A stretch of 64,000 nt of DNA, taken from Apteryx mantelli (lineage: Eukaryota > Chordata > Aves > Apterygiformes > Apterygidae). The notes under the pieces were generated by a model that saw only the letters and a program-made list of their open reading frames with translations, searched no databases and was not told the origin of the DNA. The position numbers and the translations under genes are program-made. Below are positions 62,901 to 64,000 of the stretch, piece after piece. Position 1 is the stretch's first letter; every line of letters begins with the position of its first letter. The DNA lies in the NCBI RefSeq assembly GCF_036417845.1, contig NC_089980.1, positions 68,384,501-68,448,500 of the forward strand. The letters run 5' to 3'.

Positions 62901-64000
62901 ATTTATATATACATATATTATATATATTCAAAGGATCGCGCCCACTGTAAGTAGATCAAGCATTCCAGCAGTGCTGCACCATTTCGCAGCCTTCCCGCGC
63001 CAGCCGCGGGCGGGAGGCGGCACCAGGTGTTGCACAGGTCCCTCACAGCTGTGTCCTTCACGCCCGAGAAATCCCACAGCGGTAAAGCGGCTGCCTCTCG
63101 TGGAAGGCGGGTGGCAGCGAGATTAAACGGGCTCCTTTACCCGCCCGGGATGGAGGCGGGCCGCTTCCGTGGGGAAACACCGCCACCTCCCGGGGGCTCG
63201 ACACGGCATGGCACGGCATGGCGGCGCACGCAGCCCCTCTTTCCTTTGTGGCTCCTCGTGGTTTCAAAATCCGGAGGGACGCGGAGAAAAGCAGCCAGGG
63301 AGCCGTGCGGAGCCCAGCGGGGCCCTGCTGGAGGGGGTGCCCCGGGCTGCGCACCCCTCCCCGCCGGGGCAGCCCTAGGCCACCCAGTTTCCGCAAGTCT
63401 TCAAAGCATCCCTCACTTTTTCCTTTCAAAGTGTACGTTCCCCAGAGAGTCGAGGTAACAGGGAACTCCAAAAACACAGTGGGGCTAGGCTGACATTCAC
63501 TGCAGTAGGGGCAGCGGCCACAGGGAGCTTGCGGGCGGGAGCTGAGGTTGGCGCTGGGCATCGCTCGCAGGCCAGCAGCACCGGGGAGGCTTTGTGGCGT
63601 GCTCAGCACTGGGAGCACTAGCTAGAGAAAAGGAGAACGCTCGAGGTAAGATGCTGCAGCACGGCAGAGGTCAGTTCCTTCAGCATGCAGCAGCATGTTG
63701 GGGAGGTCAAAGCCAGCATGGCTCGTAGACCTAATGGGAGCAGAGATTAAATTACATGCATTGGTTGTTCAGACCATAGTAATCCACAAACCTAGTGGTT
63801 AACTACACTTTAGAGACTATTTTAAATATATAGCACTGGGAAGGTCTGCACTTGCTGTGTGGTTTTGGTCAGCCTGAGACACAAGCTATTTCCGTATAAA
63901 GATACAGCTGTAGAAATGCTTCTGAACACGGGCATGATTACTATTGTCTGAGCAAGTGTTGAATGCATTTTTCTGGGAGAAAAAACAGATGCATATTATA
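62376..64000 (+). other. OPRM1: OPRM1 intron 1, 5' part, with splice donor
   Basis: The intron opens with the consensus donor GTGAGT at 62376-62381, after exon bases CG, so the Arg codon is completed by the first base of exon 2. Reading through the donor meets TGA at 62377-62379, which confirms that coding stops here. The intron is GC- and CpG-rich to about 62700, has a GT microsatellite near 62880, and is GC-rich again at about 62990-63560. It is ordinary AT-rich DNA after 63650. No acceptor with coding sequence resembling exon 2 (TM1 end/TM2) was seen before the window ends. Long open frames here on both strands are explained by GC richness. Confidence 0.9.
62874..62900 (+). repeat. (GT)n microsatellite in OPRM1 intron 1
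   Basis: Thirteen or so GT units are followed by an alternating AT-rich stretch (to about 62930). The purine-pyrimidine alternation could favour Z-DNA. It lies about 500 bases inside the intron. Confidence 0.9.

Noticed and set aside
63058..63618. 186-codon minus-strand frame and overlapping plus frames in intron 1
   Set aside because: They overlap each other in GC-rich intron with low-information composition and no recognisable domain.
1..64000. CRISPR arrays, operons, phage or insertion sequences
   Set aside because: The DNA is vertebrate nuclear; no regularly spaced repeats or bacterial-type genes were seen.

Overview
The window is vertebrate nuclear DNA, most likely from a bird. It is AT-rich, gene-poor and has interrupted reading frames. 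It carries several CR1 LINE 3' ends (the 'ggtcccttccaacct' motif followed by ATTCTGTG-type octamers), which are typical of sauropsids and especially birds. Its only convincing protein-coding sequence is the first coding exon of a mu-type opioid receptor gene (OPRM1), at the far right on the + strand. The species cannot be fixed from the sequence.

Layout. Positions 1-61.4 kb are a gene desert upstream of OPRM1. I found no exon there that I would defend. In mammals OPRM1 also has a long intergenic stretch on its 5' side before RGS17, so this fits the known synteny, but no RGS17 exon was recognised. The desert holds a complete solo LTR of an endogenous retrovirus with intact 5-bp target duplications (44573-45346), a second more tentative LTR-like block (8948-9905), CR1 fragments including an old antisense copy of about 0.8 kb (41560-42370), and MIR/tRNA-SINE-like relics. 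It also holds several microsatellites (a 197-bp TTCC-type tract, CA, CT and AAT/AAC runs, poly-C), short hairpins, and one isolated CpG-rich island about 25 kb upstream of the receptor gene (36405-36655).

The right end (61.4-64 kb) is the OPRM1 promoter, CpG island, coding exon 1 and the start of intron 1. Exon 1 encodes an extracellular N-terminus rich in glycine, alanine and proline with four N-glycosylation sequons, followed by transmembrane helix 1. It ends at a consensus GTGAGT donor in the same phase as mammalian OPRM1. The remaining exons lie beyond the window.

The most interesting points are the lengthened N-terminus lacking a sequon at the human N40 position, an open in-frame upstream extension placed just after a TATA-like box, the orphan CpG island, and the textbook solo LTR. 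I saw no evidence of a wholly new system.
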